From: Verrucomicrobiia bacterium
GTDB taxonomy: Bacteria > Verrucomicrobiota > Verrucomicrobiia > Opitutales > Opitutaceae
Length of the DNA stretch: 17,731 bases
Direction: 5' to 3'
Assembly: GCA_030424825.1 (NCBI GenBank)
Contig: JAUHWE010000018.1
Span: forward strand, 1 to 17,731
The notes below the pieces were generated by a model that saw nothing but the letters and a program-made list of their open reading frames with translations, made no database searches and had not been told where the DNA came from. Position numbers and translations under genes: made by a program. Positions 1-8,901 of the stretch are shown piece by piece. Numbering within the stretch: the first letter of the stretch is position 1; each line of letters starts with the position of its first letter.

Positions 1-1
1 A

Positions 2-376
2 TCCTCTCGGGCCTATGTCGGAACACAAAGCGAAGTGGTCATTCCTGGCGTTGTAGTTGTGGGTGATTTCCCTACAGATATCCTTGTCAGAGCAATTGGA
101 CCCTCGCTCGAGCAGTTTGAAGTCGCGGGCGTATTGGAACATCCAGTACTAGAGGTGATCAATGGAGCCGGAGAGGTGATTGCCACCAATGATGGTTGGA
201 ACGGACTCTCTTCCATTAGCGAAGCGGCTGCTTCTGTGGGTGCCTTTGCGATTGATACGCAAAGCCAAGATGCTGCAATGATCATTAGCCTAGATACGGG
301 GCTGTACACGTTGAGGATCTCGGGAGAAGAAGGAACTACAGGCGTGGCTCTCGTCGAGCTCTATGCACTTCCCTAG
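2..376 (+). CDS. C-terminal part of a secreted Verrucomicrobiota-type protein (5' end outside window)
   Basis: The reading frame is open from base 2 to the TAG at 374-376, giving 124 visible residues with no stop, so the gene starts left of the window. The visible part is a small beta-rich domain: a 'GTQSEVVIPGVVVVGD' strand, then 'ILVRAIGPSL', 'VIATNDGW' and a closing 'LYTLRISGEEGTTGVALVELY' type segment that ends the protein four residues later. I know this pattern (GxxIxGD...VLVRAxGPSL...NDxW...GVALVEVY) as a C-terminal module common in large exported Verrucomicrobiota proteins; its function is not established, and a role in surface display or sorting is only a guess. No catalytic part is visible, so the protein's activity cannot be named. 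The GTG at 35 could be read as a start, but the frame continues upstream and the module would be cut. Its end overlaps the convergent antiporter gene by 4 bp. Confidence -1.
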   Translation, partial: SSRAYVGTQSEVVIPGVVVVGDFPTDILVRAIGPSLEQFEVAGVLEHPVLEVINGAGEVIATNDGWNGLSSISEAAASVGAFAIDTQSQDAAMIISLDTGLYTLRISGEEGTTGVALVELYALP

Positions 377-2181
377 GCCACTTGGCTAGGAATTCTCCTT
401 CCAAAGACTAGGAGAATTCCTACCGAGGCTACTGGGAATAAAACGTAGAAAAGCCAAAGCGGCATATTGCCAGCAACTGCTAAATAACCGAACAATCCTG
501 ACAACGCCATCGTCACAACTGCATAGGGTAATTGAGTTTTCACATGAGCAATGTGATCACAACCGGTAGAGATTGAGGTCAGCACGGTGGTATCGCTAAT
601 TGGACTACAGTGATCCCCGAATATCGCTCCGTCGAGAATGGCCGCTGCAGTCAGAAAAAACAGGATGCCTCCACTCTGATCGAAAGCTCCCATACTATAG
701 GACAAGGGAAGAATAATGGGAATCAGAATTCCCATCGCACCCCAACTAGTTCCGGTAGCAAAGGACATCATGGAGGCCACAGCAAACGTAAATAGCGGAA
801 GCGTCCAAACCGGCATGCGATCTCCAAGCAAATCGATCAAGTACTCAGCCGTTCCCAGGTTCTCGCAAATATCCTGCATCGACCAAGTCATCAGCAAAAT
901 GAATACCGCCATCCACATGGTTGGCATACCACTCACGTAGGCCTGAAACGTTTCCCTTGCACTCAATAGCCGTTGCCCCAACGTCAGTGCGAAAGCCACA
1001 AGACTGCCGAATACAGAGGCAAGGAAGAGAATAGGCAGCGCTCCTGCCCCATCTTCTCCCTCCACCGCTAAACCGAATGCTAGGCGCCAATCCTCGAAAC
1101 TCCCAAAAGAGAAAGATTCACCCAATCCGATGATTCGGGTCCGACCCAATAGCACAATTCCTATCAGGATTCCAAATACAACGCAAGCGATTGGGATTAG
1201 TCCATTGTACCACTTCCTCGGCGTATCTTCATCTGGCTCCATTCGTCCTGACGACTGAATCCCTAACAACTCGCTTCCATCCTCGTGGACTTTCCCTTCA
1301 AGCGCAGCTCGTTTTTCAGCCTTGAACATCGGTCCAAAATCTCTGCCGAGAGTCGAGTTAATGAAAAGGAATATTATCGTCCCTATACAGTAGAAACGCA
1401 TAGGAAGCAGTTCTATGAATATTCCGTATCCAGAAGTTCTGATACCAAGTGACTTCGCTTCGCTTCCCAGAAACATAGCCTCCGCAGCGATCCAGGTTGA
1501 TAGCACCGCCAAACCCGCAACAGGGGCCGTTGTGGAATCAACCAAGTAAGCGAGCTTTTCTCTCGAAATCCGCCACTTGTCAGACGATTTCTGCATCGTG
1601 TTTCCGAGCACCACGGTGCTTGCGTGGGCATCAAAGAACATCGCCACTCCTGCTAAACCGATGGACACTTTTGCCCGTTTTCGAGTTGTGGCAAACTTCC
1701 CCAGCACGTCCACCAATCCACTCAGCCCGCCGTTTCGGGAAAGGACATGGACCAGACCCACCAGAGTGAATAAAAAGAGGAAGATATAGAGACTGAAGCT
1801 GGAGCTCAGCGATTTCCAGATGAAATCGTGCATCGCTAGCGTTACGACCACCAAGGGATTTAGGCCAAACGAGAGGAAGGCACCCGCAAAAAAGGCGGAA
1901 AGCAGCGCAAACACCATTGAGCGGAAGTACAGAGCAACGAGCACCGCTAGCAAAGGCGGCGCCAAGGAAGTCCAGTGACCCAGAACTCGGGGCACGGTCG
2001 AGCCTCCTCGCAGCTGATCGATGAAGCCCAAGTCACTCTCATTGCCTCTAGACTCAAACCTACTGTCTGGAGACAATTCTGGTGTGACCGGTACCATCGC
2101 CAGAAACGAACACACCGCCAGAAGCGTCAGGAAAAACGCCAGCCAGCGTTCCGGGCGTTTCCAATAGACTTTAGGGTTCAT
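373..2181 (-). CDS. NhaC-family Na+/H+ antiporter
   Basis: This 602-residue polytopic inner-membrane protein probably exchanges cytoplasmic Na+ for external H+ (or a related organic exchange), as is typical of the NhaC/IT superfamily. One N-terminal membrane segment (about residues 12-32) is followed by a polar stretch to about residue 68, then about ten more hydrophobic segments to the C-terminus. Family hallmarks are the membrane-embedded 'FFDAHAS' and 'DSTTAPVAG' segments in the first half, 'SFATGTSWGAMGILIP' in the second half and the signature 'FGDHCSPISDTTVLTS' at about 521-536. A charged cytoplasmic loop of about 60 residues divides the two halves. The ATG at 2179-2181 gives the first hydrophobic segment and has no clear ribosome-binding site. 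The gene lies 207 bp downstream of pfp on the same strand. Its last codons contain a perfect 13-bp inverted repeat, listed separately. The transported substrate beyond Na+/H+ cannot be read from sequence. Confidence -1.
   Translation of the reverse strand: MNPKVYWKRPERWLAFFLTLLAVCSFLAMVPVTPELSPDSRFESRGNESDLGFIDQLRGGSTVPRVLGHWTSLAPPLLAVLVALYFRSMVFALLSAFFAGAFLSFGLNPLVVVTLAMHDFIWKSLSSSFSLYIFLFLFTLVGLVHVLSRNGGLSGLVDVLGKFATTRKRAKVSIGLAGVAMFFDAHASTVVLGNTMQKSSDKWRISREKLAYLVDSTTAPVAGLAVLSTWIAAEAMFLGSEAKSLGIRTSGYGIFIELLPMRFYCIGTIIFLFINSTLGRDFGPMFKAEKRAALEGKVHEDGSELLGIQSSGRMEPDEDTPRKWYNGLIPIACVVFGILIGIVLLGRTRIIGLGESFSFGSFEDWRLAFGLAVEGEDGAGALPILFLASVFGSLVAFALTLGQRLLSARETFQAYVSGMPTMWMAVFILLMTWSMQDICENLGTAEYLIDLLGDRMPVWTLPLFTFAVASMMSFATGTSWGAMGILIPIILPLSYSMGAFDQSGGILFFLTAAAILDGAIFGDHCSPISDTTVLTSISTGCDHIAHVKTQLPYAVVTMALSGLFGYLAVAGNMPLWLFYVLFPVASVGILLVFGRRIPSQVA
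387..422. terminator. Perfect 13-bp inverted repeat at the convergent gene ends (possible bidirectional terminator)
   Basis: TAGGAATTCTCCT at 387-399 is exactly complementary to AGGAGAATTCCTA at 410-422, with a 10-nt loop. It lies 11 bp after the stop of the left-edge gene and inside the last dozen or so codons of the antiporter. A perfect stem at the meeting point of two convergent transcripts suits transcription termination or end protection. No run of T follows in either direction, so it is not a textbook intrinsic terminator. Confidence -1.
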
Positions 2182-2267
2182 TCAGAATATCTGGGAAGAA
2201 TTGAGACAATCATCCTCACAATCACCTGCGAAACCGTAATCGAACGCAAGACCGACAGGAGGGATCC

Positions 2268-2324
2268 CCGATAGACTCGATACGAATCGCTGAAAGATCA
2301 ACGGCTTTATCTCAAGTCTATCGG
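2268..2324. other. Perfect 10-bp inverted repeat upstream of the antiporter gene
   Basis: CCGATAGACT (2268-2277) and AGTCTATCGG (2315-2324) are exact complements separated by 37 bp. The pair lies in the 207-bp gap between the end of pfp and the start of the antiporter gene, both on the minus strand. It could close a long hairpin in the antiporter leader RNA or in the 3' end of the pfp message, or be a split operator. No T-run or known riboswitch core was recognised. Confidence -1.
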
Positions 2325-2388
2325 AAACCACTGCGCCGGTCCCGTTTCGATGCGGCTTACCCCAAATAGCAACGAAGGCTCCGAACCG

Positions 2389-3648
2389 CTACAGTGCGTA
2401 GCTCGCTAATTGCTTATCAACTTGAAGTCGCTTCAACTTGGTAAAAACCGGAAGTCCATTGTCAAAGGGAGCGTCCACTTCGCCTTGAATGAGAGGCAAC
2501 GCGTATTTTATAAATGGATAGTTCATGCTGACTCCATCGTCGTTGATCCAGTCATCGGGAATCCGTTTCGTCCCTTGGGAAACTTCGCTCAAGTCAGCAA
2601 GCCCGGTCTCACAGGCGTACGTATCCGACTCGGTGCGTTGCAGAGTGACCATTTTTCCAGACTCCTCTTTCTCAACCGCCGCAATCACCGCATCTCTTCC
2701 GGCCATGTAGGCCTCCTCGACATCGGTTTTGGAAGCGCAATGCGCCGCCGTTCTTTGAGCGATACCCAATTTACAAGAGCGGGCGCTCACATTCAAGTTG
2801 CGCTCAACAAGCCCCTTCAGGTACTCGCCCGAACCGCCAAGCTGGACATTCCCGAAGGCGTCAATACTAGAGGATCCGATCGAAACGTAGTTCCCGTCCG
2901 TATCAACCAGCCCTTCGCCGACTACGATCACACAGAATTTTTCTCGCTGGAGCACGCGTTGTACATCTTCGACGAACTTTTCTGGAGCGAAAGGCACCTC
3001 GGGTAAGTAGATCAAATGCGGCGGATCGTGAGGATGATCCCGTCGCTTACAGAGAGCCGCCCCCGCCGCTATCCATCCGGAATTTCGGCCCATCACTTCT
3101 AGAATTGAAACGTAGTCGCCTTGACCGACCGCTTCGTTGTCTGACGCCATTTCGCGTACTGTTGTCGCAACGTACTTGATGGCGCTGCCGTATCCCGGTG
3201 TGTGGTCGGTGCGAGTGATGTCGTTGTCGATCGTTTTCGGGATGCCAATCACACGCATCTCGTAACCCTGCTCCGCCGCAACTGAATTCAGTTTCGACGC
3301 CGTCGCCATGGAATCGTTGTCCCCAATGTAAAAGAAATAGCGGATGTTGTGCGTTTTGAAAACTTCGATCGCCCGATCATAGTCTGCCTGTTTCTTGAAT
3401 TGGAAGCGACTCGTCCCCAATGCGGCACCCGGAGAGACGCGGAGCCCACGAATCGCCTGCTGCGATTCTGAGGCCAAATCCACAAAGTCCTCGTTCAAAA
3501 TGCCGACCACTCCATTAAGGCTGCCGTAGATCTCTTCAATGCACTCATAGTTGAGCGCTTCTTCGATCACGCCTGCGAGCGTTGCATTGATTACGGCTGT
3601 CGGTCCACCCGACTGCCCGACGAGGCAATTTCCTTCTAGTTCGGCCAT
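2389..3648 (-). CDS. pfp: Pyrophosphate-dependent 6-phosphofructokinase
   Basis: This enzyme interconverts fructose 6-phosphate and fructose 1,6-bisphosphate in glycolysis/gluconeogenesis, in the cytoplasm. The 419-residue protein starts with the phosphate-binding 'GQSGGPT' (11-17). Donor specificity can be read from two sites. The loop that is GGDGS in ATP enzymes is 'GDNDS' (109-113), placing Asp112 where ATP enzymes have Gly. 'PKTIDND' (137-143) carries a Lys (138) in place of the ATP enzymes' Gly/Ser. Both changes are hallmarks of PPi use. The substrate segment 'MGRNSGWIA' follows at 186-194. PPi-dependent enzymes work near equilibrium and usually lack strong allosteric control. The ATG at 3646-3648 places GQSGGPT normally; no Shine-Dalgarno is visible. 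It is divergent from glycyl-tRNA synthetase across 188 bp. Donor use is inferred from residues, with good confidence. Confidence -1.
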   Translation of the reverse strand: MAELEGNCLVGQSGGPTAVINATLAGVIEEALNYECIEEIYGSLNGVVGILNEDFVDLASESQQAIRGLRVSPGAALGTSRFQFKKQADYDRAIEVFKTHNIRYFFYIGDNDSMATASKLNSVAAEQGYEMRVIGIPKTIDNDITRTDHTPGYGSAIKYVATTVREMASDNEAVGQGDYVSILEVMGRNSGWIAAGAALCKRRDHPHDPPHLIYLPEVPFAPEKFVEDVQRVLQREKFCVIVVGEGLVDTDGNYVSIGSSSIDAFGNVQLGGSGEYLKGLVERNLNVSARSCKLGIAQRTAAHCASKTDVEEAYMAGRDAVIAAVEKEESGKMVTLQRTESDTYACETGLADLSEVSQGTKRIPDDWINDDGVSMNYPFIKYALPLIQGEVDAPFDNGLPVFTKLKRLQVDKQLASYAL

Positions 3649-3836
3649 GGTGTATGTATTTTGAAAGTTCTACGGTAGTTGGAGAGTCAAAGATCATCCA
3701 AACTCGCTTGGCAACCAAATTTCAGACCTCATTTGCACCGCCTGCGAACAATTCCCGAAAATCCTTTCGCAACGCCAGGAACTCAAGCTGGCAAAGCTTG
3801 ACCCACGCAATCGAACTCACCATTTAAACACGCCTC

Positions 3837-5348
3837 ATGGCCAAAGCCCAAGTATCGCAAAACAATCAAATGGACGCTATCGTCGCCCTCTGCAAACGCC
3901 GGGGATTCATCTTCCAGTCCTCGGAAATATACGGTGGCTACAATGGCTTTTTCGACTTTGGGCCCCTGGGCGTCGAGCTTAAGAAGAATATCAAAGACGC
4001 CTGGTGGCAGGACATGGTCCACCGCCGGGACGACATTGAAGGCCTCGACTCTTCCATTATAATGTCCCCCAAGATCTGGGTGGCTTCCGGTCACGTTGGA
4101 GGATTCTCGGACCCGATGGTCGACTGCAAGGCATCGAAGATGCGCTACCGGGCGGACCAGCTCTTCTTTTCTCCGGTCGTCGTCAACGGTGAAACCATCG
4201 GGTATGTCTCAGTACTGGAGGACGGGGAAATGGAAGCCGCAGCCCAAGCCGCCGCTGAAAAAATGAAGCGCAAACAGGGCGTTCAAGGCGAACTCGCACC
4301 GCTCGAACTAAAAGACTATACGGAAGCGGACCCTACCCAGTACGAGCTCATCCCCTCTCCAGCGACCGGCGAACCGGGCTCGCTCACGCCTCCTCGCGAC
4401 TTCAATCTCATGTTTGAAACCAAAGTCGGCGCCCTCAGTGATTCGACTGCCGTCGCCTACCTTCGGCCCGAGACTGCCCAGGGAATCTTCGCCAACTACA
4501 AGAACATTGTCGACACCGGTCGTGTTAAAATCCCTTTCGGGATCGCCCAGATCGGCAAGGCCTTCCGCAACGAGATCACCCCGCGCAACTTCATTTTCCG
4601 TTCCCGAGAATTCGAGCAAATGGAAATGGAGTACTTCATCGCACCAGACGCGGATTGGCAGTCTGCCCACCGAGAATGGATCGACTGGTGTAAAAATTGG
4701 CTCGTTTCCGTAGGCCTTCCCGAAGAAATGCTCGGCGAGGATGTTCATCCCCAGGAGAAACTCTCCCACTATTCCCGCGGAACCACCGACATCACCTTCC
4801 AGTTCCCCTTTGGAGAACAAGAACTTTGGGGGATCGCTTGTCGCGGCAACTTTGACCTCACTCAACATCAGGAACACTCGGGAAAATCCATGGAGATCTT
4901 CGACGAGGCTACCAAATCAAAATACATCCCGCACGTCGTCGAGCCCTCCCTCGGTGTCGATCGCGTTCTTCTCGCAATACTTACCGCTGCCTACACCGAG
5001 GACGAAATCGGAGGGGAAAAACGCTCTTTGATGAAGTTTAATCCTCGGGTTGCTCCCTACAAGATCGCCGTCCTTCCCCTGCTCAAAAACAAACCTGAAC
5101 TCGTCGAAAGAGCGAGAAAACTGTACGATAAACTACAAAGAAAATTCAATGTCTTCTGGGATGCCTCCGGAGCCATCGGACGCCGCTATCGTCGTATGGA
5201 CGAAATTGGTACACCCTGGTGCGTGACCATCGATTTTGACACGGTTGAAAAGGATGGAACCGTCACGCTACGCGATCGAGATACTACGGAGCAAAAGCGC
5301 GTCACGGAAGAAGAGTTGCTGGCCTTCCTCGAAGAGCAGCTTTTCTAG
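3837..5348 (+). CDS. glyQS: Glycyl-tRNA synthetase, homodimeric (alpha2) type
   Basis: Class II aminoacyl-tRNA synthetase that attaches glycine to tRNA-Gly in the cytoplasm. At 503 residues it matches the single-chain alpha2 type found in archaea, eukaryotes and some bacteria, not the alpha2beta2 type. The N-terminus '[27 protein letters not shown]' region is family-specific. Motif 2 is at about 243-267 ('FRNEITPRN...FEQMEMEYF') and motif 3 at about 365-385 ('[12 protein letters not shown]'). '[10 protein letters not shown]' marks the glycine/adenylate site. Between '[12 protein letters not shown]' and '[16 protein letters not shown]' lies a variable, Ala/Glu-rich insertion (about residues 115-185). 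The C-terminal third, from about 400, is the anticodon-binding domain, with '[22 protein letters not shown]'. The ATG at 3837 has no Shine-Dalgarno. The nearest downstream gene is 181 bp away, so it is probably transcribed alone. Confidence -1.
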   Translation: MAKAQVSQNNQMDAIVALCKRRGFIFQSSEIYGGYNGFFDFGPLGVELKKNIKDAWWQDMVHRRDDIEGLDSSIIMSPKIWVASGHVGGFSDPMVDCKASKMRYRADQLFFSPVVVNGETIGYVSVLEDGEMEAAAQAAAEKMKRKQGVQGELAPLELKDYTEADPTQYELIPSPATGEPGSLTPPRDFNLMFETKVGALSDSTAVAYLRPETAQGIFANYKNIVDTGRVKIPFGIAQIGKAFRNEITPRNFIFRSREFEQMEMEYFIAPDADWQSAHREWIDWCKNWLVSVGLPEEMLGEDVHPQEKLSHYSRGTTDITFQFPFGEQELWGIACRGNFDLTQHQEHSGKSMEIFDEATKSKYIPHVVEPSLGVDRVLLAILTAAYTEDEIGGEKRSLMKFNPRVAPYKIAVLPLLKNKPELVERARKLYDKLQRKFNVFWDASGAIGRRYRRMDEIGTPWCVTIDFDTVEKDGTVTLRDRDTTEQKRVTEEELLAFLEEQLF

Positions 5349-5529
5349 CGCCCTAGAGGGTCGGTCGCGTACTACAGGTCGCGAGTTGGCAAAAATTTGA
5401 TAACTTTTTCAGGCTGGGCAAACGACTCCCCCGAACGCCCAATTGTAAGGCAATTTCCTATTGCATCAATAATTCGAGACACTACCGTCTTGCATCAAGG
5501 ACCGCTTAAGCCAGCTAGTCCAACAAGGT

Positions 5530-8500
5530 ATGGGGAAGACGTTAAAGGAATGGAAAATCGAAATCGAAGCCGAGCAGGATCGCAAACTCTCGAAGAACGA
5601 AAACGAGTTTCTAGAAAGCCTGACCGAAATCCTAGACCGGCTTGATTGGAAAGACGCGTTAAATGCAAAGGATCTGTCCCTACTCGACAATCAGATCCTT
5701 ACGATTGAGAAAAATCAGCAGACTCCGCTTACAAACGGACTTTGGGAGGAACAGCCAGAGGATGAGTATTCGCTTTGGCAGTACATTGCCCTCATTTTTG
5801 ACGAGCGCGAAATCGTGCTGCCTAAGTTTCTCGAGCCGCAAACCCAATTGGATGAAATCCGTAACGACATCCAGTCGCGAAAACAAAAGAAAGAGGCTCG
5901 ACTCTGGAAAAATCGGCTCGGAAACCTTTCCCAACGGCGAGACTTCAGCCACACGGGGAACCTAGAGCTGCGCCTCAAACTTCAAGGCCGTACACTCAAG
6001 TGGGAAGCACGTACGGTCGGATTCCCAGACTACTCGTCTCTATCCGCTCGCGAGCTCACACAGTGGCTCGCGAAAGACTTCGGCTTTCTCGACCGCTTCG
6101 CTGCCTCAAGCCTGCCCCTCTGCGCCTTGTTTCAGGACTATTTCCGATCCACCCAACGCGCCCGTATCGACCTCGATAAAGCGGAAGACTGCTCCTTCCT
6201 CAATGCGCTTCTCCACAGATCGGATACGAAAAGTCTCGTTGTCGACAAAGAAGGTTCTCCGCTTGTCATTCGACCGGATCGACTGAAATGGGTCGGATCC
6301 GAACAAGGCCCGAACACCAATGGAAACTACAAGCTGGAACTCGTCTTCGAAGATGGTCGTCCCGCCCCCTTTCCCCTCACTTATCTACCCGGGCAAACGG
6401 CGCTGTATCTTCACGCTGAATTCTTGTATCCCGGTCCCAACTTGCTTCAGGCAGAAGCGGATCCCAACAAGCCCTTTGAAATCCCTCAGGAAGCCATCGA
6501 AAGCTCCGAAGGGCTTCTCTTCCTCCGGAATCAAGGCCTTGATCTGCCAGAACGCCTGCAAGGCCAAATCGTCACCGTTCCGCTTCAGCCCCAGATCTAT
6601 TGCTCCGTGTTGGAATCGAAGGAGATTAAAGGGAATCAGAGGTCCCTGAAAGTCTCGATTGCAGCGGTATCGCGAGACCATAAGCACTGGTTTACGCTAA
6701 CCGAACAGGGTTGGGCCGCTTCTCCCAATCTAGAAACCGACGAAGATTCTGAAATGCCCGAAGAAGGTTCGCTCTTTGAGTATCCAGACGCCTCTCCCTA
6801 TCTGACTAAACTTCACGATTACGACCTCACTGAGGTCGAGCAAGGCCTTTGGACTCGCCCTATCGACTACGACTTTCCCAATACATTCACTCTTTGGATA
6901 CAGAGCATTCCAAGCGAACTGCATATCATTGCCGATGATGAGTTGGATTCACTCGTGGACAAAAAGCCGGCAGGAAGATACACCTTAAGGATCGACGCGA
7001 ACGAACACCAGGATTGGTTCAATATCCAACTCGAACCAGAGCTCCTCGATACAACCCTCACCGAGAATGAGCAGCAACTTCTTTTAAAAGCTAAAGGCGA
7101 TTACGTCCACCTGCCGGGGAAAGGCTGGAAGCGCTTCGATCCGACCGTAGCCTCAGGCCAAAAGGAACTGCTTCGGCAACTAGGTTTGTCGGACAGTGAT
7201 TCCGCCGGCGACACCCACTCTTTTCATGCCATGCAACTAGCAGACGTCCAGCTTGAGGACGCCGTGGCTGATAACCTTGCCAAGAGCATTCGAAAGCGCG
7301 CCAAAGATATCAGCGCCCGTACTCCCGCTAATATTCCAAAAGGGATCGCTACTCAACTTCGACCCTACCAGGAAGACGGATTCAAGTTTCTTGCGTTCCT
7401 GTCCCACAATCGTTTCGGAGGGATTCTGGCAGATGACATGGGCTTGGGGAAAACGCTCCAAGCCTTGACCTGGATTACCTGGCTCAAACTCCATCGCTCC
7501 GCAGAGGAGCCGTTCAAGTGTCTCGTCGTCTGCCCGAAATCTGTCATGCATGTCTGGATGCAAGAGGTCAATAGACACTCCCAGCTCCTTACGATTTCCG
7601 CTTTCGATCCGAGCCGCATGACCGCCCCTAACTGGACCGAGAATGGTACAGACCTCCTTGTCGCCAATTACTCGCAACTCCGTATCAATCGAAGTTTCTT
7701 TACGCAGATACCGTGGACCATCGCAGTACTAGACGAAGGCCAATACATCAAGAACCCGCAGTCCCAAACAGCGAAAACTGCCTACGCACTTCAGTCGGAA
7801 TACCGTATCGTAATCACCGGCACACCCGTTGAAAACCGAATTCTCGACTTATGGAGCCTATTCGCATTCGCCATGCCGGGATTGCTCGGCAGTCAATCGT
7901 CATTCAAGCGCCAATACAAGGAGAATGATCCTGATTCTCCAAAACGTCTCTTCGGAAGAGTCCGTCACTTCATGCTGCGACGTAGTAAATCTCAAGTGGC
8001 TCCCGATCTGCCAGAGCGTGTCGAAGAGACGCTTTCTTGCGAAATGGAGGGTGATCAACTTGATCTATACAACGCCGAACTAAAAGGAGTTCAGGAAAGT
8101 ATTCGCTCTATTAGTACAAATGCTGAGTTTGACAAAGAGCGATTCAATATTTTGTCCTCACTCCTTCGCCTACGTCAAATCTGCTGCCATCCTCGCCTCA
8201 TAGATCCCGCATACGCGGATATGAACAGCGCCAAGCTCGAAGCCCTTCTCGAACTCGTTTCCGAACTCAAGGATGAAGGGCACAAGGTGCTTATCTTCAG
8301 CCAGTTTGTCGAGATGCTCGAAATCATCCGGGCCGAGCTTCAAAAGCTCGACTGCAAACATCTTATGCTGACAGGCAAGACTCGTAATCGAGAAGAGCTA
8401 GTCGACCAATTCCAGGAAGACGAATCGATCACTGCTTTCCTTTTATCCCTACGTGCCGCTGGGTCGGGACTCAATTTGACCGCTGCTACCTACGTCGTTC

Positions 8501-8733
8501 TCTATGACCCCTGGTGGAATCCAGCCGTCGAAGCCCAGGCTATCGATCGTACTCACCGCATTGGACAACAGAATGCGGTCAACGCCTACCGACTTACGAT
8601 CAAGGACTCTGTCGAAGATAAGATCCAAAGTCTTCAACTCAAAAAGGAGACCTTGGCCAACGAAGTTGTTCAGGAAGATTCCCTCAACCAGATCCTAAAT
8701 CTGGAACGCCTCAAATCCATTCTTCAGGACTAG
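5530..8733 (+). CDS. SNF2-family DEAD/DEAH-like ATPase (RapA/HepA-type superfamily 2 translocase)
   Basis: A 1067-residue cytoplasmic protein predicted to use ATP to translocate on double-stranded nucleic acid, remodelling protein-DNA complexes (RapA, for example, recycles RNA polymerase). Residues 1 to about 600 are charged, beta-rich and unlike any domain I recognise; there is no CxCx(n)CxH SWIM zinc finger, which many bacterial SNF2 proteins carry. The ATPase core follows: 'LADDMGLGKT' with Walker A Lys641, Walker B 'DEGQ' at 735-738 (most relatives have DEAQ or DEAH), motif III 'VITGTPVENRILDLWSLF', then 'HFMLRRSKSQVAPDLPER'. The C-terminal helicase lobe (about 910-1050) has 'KVLIFSQFVEML', 'LRAAGSGLNLTAA' and the arginine-finger motif 'RTHRIGQ' at 1007-1013, so all main motifs are present. 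The ATG at 5530 follows AAGG too closely for a normal ribosome-binding site; the exact start is uncertain. It is monocistronic by spacing. Confidence -1.
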   Translation: MGKTLKEWKIEIEAEQDRKLSKNENEFLESLTEILDRLDWKDALNAKDLSLLDNQILTIEKNQQTPLTNGLWEEQPEDEYSLWQYIALIFDEREIVLPKFLEPQTQLDEIRNDIQSRKQKKEARLWKNRLGNLSQRRDFSHTGNLELRLKLQGRTLKWEARTVGFPDYSSLSARELTQWLAKDFGFLDRFAASSLPLCALFQDYFRSTQRARIDLDKAEDCSFLNALLHRSDTKSLVVDKEGSPLVIRPDRLKWVGSEQGPNTNGNYKLELVFEDGRPAPFPLTYLPGQTALYLHAEFLYPGPNLLQAEADPNKPFEIPQEAIESSEGLLFLRNQGLDLPERLQGQIVTVPLQPQIYCSVLESKEIKGNQRSLKVSIAAVSRDHKHWFTLTEQGWAASPNLETDEDSEMPEEGSLFEYPDASPYLTKLHDYDLTEVEQGLWTRPIDYDFPNTFTLWIQSIPSELHIIADDELDSLVDKKPAGRYTLRIDANEHQDWFNIQLEPELLDTTLTENEQQLLLKAKGDYVHLPGKGWKRFDPTVASGQKELLRQLGLSDSDSAGDTHSFHAMQLADVQLEDAVADNLAKSIRKRAKDISARTPANIPKGIATQLRPYQEDGFKFLAFLSHNRFGGILADDMGLGKTLQALTWITWLKLHRSAEEPFKCLVVCPKSVMHVWMQEVNRHSQLLTISAFDPSRMTAPNWTENGTDLLVANYSQLRINRSFFTQIPWTIAVLDEGQYIKNPQSQTAKTAYALQSEYRIVITGTPVENRILDLWSLFAFAMPGLLGSQSSFKRQYKENDPDSPKRLFGRVRHFMLRRSKSQVAPDLPERVEETLSCEMEGDQLDLYNAELKGVQESIRSISTNAEFDKERFNILSSLLRLRQICCHPRLIDPAYADMNSAKLEALLELVSELKDEGHKVLIFSQFVEMLEIIRAELQKLDCKHLMLTGKTRNREELVDQFQEDESITAFLLSLRAAGSGLNLTAATYVVLYDPWWNPAVEAQAIDRTHRIGQQNAVNAYRLTIKDSVEDKIQSLQLKKETLANEVVQEDSLNQILNLERLKSILQD

Positions 8734-8901
8734 CGGCAGGACACGACTGACCGTTGAGATTCCAAATGCAGCCTTGGAACCTTTGCAGAATTTGCGTAAG
8801 AATCTGAATTGTGCGTGTAGTGGCTGTTGAGTTAGTTCAAGCGCCGCTCGACTGGCCATCAGTCAGCAAATCCTCGTGTCACGACCGACAATTGATAATT
8901 C

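Noticed and set aside
2410..3006. 198-codon open frame on the plus strand, antisense to the phosphofructokinase gene
   Set aside because: It lies fully inside a well-supported gene, has no recognisable domain, and is explained by the codon bias of the opposite strand.
3784..3826. TTGACC at 3798-3803 as a -35 box before glyQS, overlapping a CAAGCT/AGCTTG inverted repeat
   Set aside because: No acceptable -10 box follows at 16-18 bp, and the transcript would begin almost at the start codon; too weak to annotate.
4308..4877. 189-codon open frame antisense to the glycyl-tRNA synthetase gene
   Set aside because: It is complementary to conserved synthetase motifs and its composition looks like a coding shadow.
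7237..7677. 146-codon open frame antisense to the SNF2 ATPase core
   Set aside because: It lies opposite the Walker A region and has no features of its own.
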